A stretch of DNA of 6,303 nucleotides, taken from Candidatus Hecatellales archaeon. Lineage in GTDB: Archaea; Thermoproteota; Bathyarchaeia; Hecatellales; Hecatellaceae. This document shows positions 4,987 through 6,303 of this stretch, one piece after another. Under the pieces are notes generated by a model that worked only from the letters and a program-made list of their open reading frames with translations, searched no databases and was not told the DNA's origin. Both the position numbers and the translations under genes were made by a program. Within the stretch, counting starts at the first letter, position 1. Each line of letters begins with the position of its first letter. The DNA lies in contig QMXU01000064.1 of NCBI GenBank assembly GCA_003662305.1, positions 1 to 6,303 on the forward strand, given 5' to 3'.

Positions 4987-5056
4987 TTTGCCGTTACTTT
5001 ACTCTTATCGCTAGTAGAGCCTTCAGGGCCGGTGCCAGGTGAAGGGTTGAAGATTT

Positions 5057-6175
5057 ATGCCTCTGCTCCAGCAGCTTATGGGTGAAGGAGGTAACATTTG
5101 GACTGTAATCTTCCAAGTGGCCTTCTTCGCCTTCATCATAGCCTACTTCTTCTACGGCCAGCGTATCCAGCTTGCCATCTGGAACAGGGATATAGAGCGT
5201 AACCTTAGAAGACTTAAATTTCTAAGAGACAAAGCCAGAGAGAAAGCTGTGAAAGTCGTTAAGGAGATTGGTAAGCCTGAGGAAGACCCAACGCAGAGGA
5301 TAGACCAGTTTCTCGAAACCTTTCTAATTCAGCCTGTAGACATGGACCCAGCTGGAATCGTCTGGAAGCTTGACCATCTCCTAGACGTGAGAGACCTGAG
5401 CATGAAGGACACCGTGCGGAGGATCGCTCCTAAGGCTGATGAAGCCAGCCTGAACAATCTGGAGAACCTCTTGGAGGCTGCCCTAGACTTAAACCAGATA
5501 TACCGGGTGGTCCGCCACTACTACCTCATGGGCAGGCGTACTAACGCCTACATTATCACAGCTCAGCTTCACATGATTCTACCCTTAATCATGGATATGG
5601 CTTACGCCTACGATGGAGCGTTAGGAGCCTTCGCTGAAGGACAGCCCATAGGCGACGGAGCAGGGCCGCTTCTAGCCTGCAAACTGCTTGCCGGAAGAGA
5701 AGTTAAAAAAATAGAGAAGGACATGGTTTACGGGGAAGCTGAGCTGGATGGAAGGCGGATTCTGGTTTTGAAGGCTGAAGGCCCAGGTGGAAACGTTGGG
5801 AAGCCTGGGGAAGCCTTGGAAGCCCTCATCAACACCTACGGTTACAGGCCTTCCATCATAGTCATGGTGGATGCAGCCCTCAAATTTGAAGGTGAAGAGA
5901 CAGGTGACGTTTCAGACGGGGTTGGAGCAGCCATAGGCGGGATAGGGACAGAAAGGTTTAGGATAGAGGAGGTTGCCCACAAACATAAGATACCGCTTTA
6001 CGCCGTGATTATCAAGGAGTCGCTTAAAGAGGCCATAGCCCCCATGCGTAAAGAAATCTATGAGGGAGTCAACAGGGCACTCGAAAGGGTGAAGCGGATT
6101 ATCCGGGAGAAAACCAAGGAAAACGACTTGGTAGTGATAGCTGGAATAGGGAACACCATAGGGATAGCTCAGTGA
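5057..6175 (+). CDS. DUF1512 family membrane-anchored protein
   Basis: The 372 residues match the roughly 370-residue size of DUF1512, an archaeal family of unknown function. One hydrophobic helix near the N-terminus (about 14-34) is followed by a basic, charged segment (RNLRRLKFLRDKAREK) and a long soluble part, so the bulk is probably cytoplasmic. Residues 80-160 are helical and charged. From about 165 to 210 lies a conserved-looking block ending GDGAGPLLACKL. The C-terminal third has several glycine-rich turns (EGPGGNVGKPGEAL near 241-254, DGVGAAIGGIG near 287-297, and a final VVIAGIGNTIGIA), which may bind a nucleotide or phosphate, but no standard P-loop is seen. A TGA just upstream in frame rules out a longer form; M8 is an alternative start. 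The next gene begins nine bases after the stop. Confidence 0.9.
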   Translation: MPLLQQLMGEGGNIWTVIFQVAFFAFIIAYFFYGQRIQLAIWNRDIERNLRRLKFLRDKAREKAVKVVKEIGKPEEDPTQRIDQFLETFLIQPVDMDPAGIVWKLDHLLDVRDLSMKDTVRRIAPKADEASLNNLENLLEAALDLNQIYRVVRHYYLMGRRTNAYIITAQLHMILPLIMDMAYAYDGALGAFAEGQPIGDGAGPLLACKLLAGREVKKIEKDMVYGEAELDGRRILVLKAEGPGGNVGKPGEALEALINTYGYRPSIIVMVDAALKFEGEETGDVSDGVGAAIGGIGTERFRIEEVAHKHKIPLYAVIIKESLKEAIAPMRKEIYEGVNRALERVKRIIREKTKENDLVVIAGIGNTIGIAQ

Positions 6176-6180
6176 GGGAG
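6174..6180 (+). promoter_or_regulatory. Shine-Dalgarno overlapping the DUF1512 stop
   Basis: GAGGGAG begins inside the TGA stop of the DUF1512 gene. Its GAGG part ends seven bases before the ATG at 6185. The overlap suggests translational coupling of the two genes. Confidence 0.5.
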
Positions 6181-6184
6181 AATT

Positions 6185-6303
6185 ATGGCGGGATATAGGG
6201 CGAGACCTAACCTGGGCCTGCTGATCATACTCATCCTGATATTCCTATTCATGGTTATGGCTGGAAACTTCTTCGGGCAGGAGGAACTCTTCGGGGAGCG
6301 GTC
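6185..6303 (+). CDS. Small membrane protein, 3' truncated
   Basis: The 39 complete codons to the window edge stay open. They read a short basic N-terminus (MAGYRARPN), one strongly hydrophobic helix (about residues 10-27, LGLLIILILIFLFMVMAG) and then an acidic stretch (QEELFGE). The basic residues before the helix suggest the N-terminus faces the cytoplasm. The gene starts nine bases after the DUF1512 stop with a good Shine-Dalgarno overlapping that stop, so the two are surely co-transcribed. Both proteins begin with a membrane helix, so a shared membrane complex is a reasonable guess. The family cannot be named from this fragment, and the full length is unknown. Confidence 0.7.
   Translation, partial: MAGYRARPNLGLLIILILIFLFMVMAGNFFGQEELFGER

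Noticed and set aside
4911..5056. tRNA or small RNA gene in the gap between 5S and DUF1512
   Set aside because: No cloverleaf, T-loop consensus or strong hairpin was found; the bases are explained by two divergent promoters and a leader with a Shine-Dalgarno.
1..6303. CRISPR array, insertion sequence or defence system
   Set aside because: No spaced direct repeats, terminal inverted repeats, transposase or known defence domain was seen. The PIN-like stub is too short to count.

Overview
The window reads as archaeal chromosome of moderate G+C. Several signs agree. A DUF1512 protein, a family described from archaea, has the family's usual length. There is a stand-alone AN1 zinc finger protein and a 5S rRNA with archaeal-type features. 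Most starts have TATA/BRE-like boxes about 26 bases upstream of the start or of an inferred transcript start. Shine-Dalgarno-led and apparently leaderless genes occur together. The CGAxxG four-cysteine redox protein and the C-terminal part of a B12-type radical SAM protein suggest an anaerobe. Placement in an uncultured Thermoproteota/Bathyarchaeia-like lineage is a guess that marker-gene phylogeny would have to decide.

Left part (1-2399). The 3' part of a radical SAM gene runs in on the + strand and ends one base from the stop of a convergent minus-strand AN1 zinc finger gene. Upstream of that, also on the minus strand, is an amidohydrolase (amidohydrolase_2 type). A 106-base divergent control region follows, with a palindrome-like TATA that can serve both strands. 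From it the C_GCAxxG_C_C redox gene runs rightward, probably from a TTG codon rather than the first ATG.

Middle part (2404-4206). Three minus-strand genes lie head to tail: a minimal M50 site-2-type membrane protease, a PPC/DUF296 protein and a UlaG/UPF0173-like metallo-beta-lactamase-fold hydrolase. Gaps are 28-59 bases. Each gene has its own TATA-like element, so they may be a loose cluster rather than a strict operon.

Right part (4207-6303). A 128-base spacer holds the protease promoter and an 11-codon + strand reading frame that looks like the first residues of a PIN-domain protein. Next come an unrecognised two-zinc-ribbon protein with a very basic tail (minus) and a solitary 5S rRNA (minus). 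A 146-base divergent promoter region separates the 5S from the DUF1512 membrane-anchored protein (+), which is followed with tight coupling by a small single-helix membrane protein cut by the window end.

There is no insertion sequence, CRISPR array, tRNA or obvious horizontally acquired island. Most genes are recognisable at family level. The less explained parts are the zinc-ribbon gene with its promoter overlapping the end of the 5S unit, the DUF1512/small membrane protein pair, the PIN-like remnant, and a marked excess of the hexamer AAGCCT/AGGCTT on both strands and in all frames.
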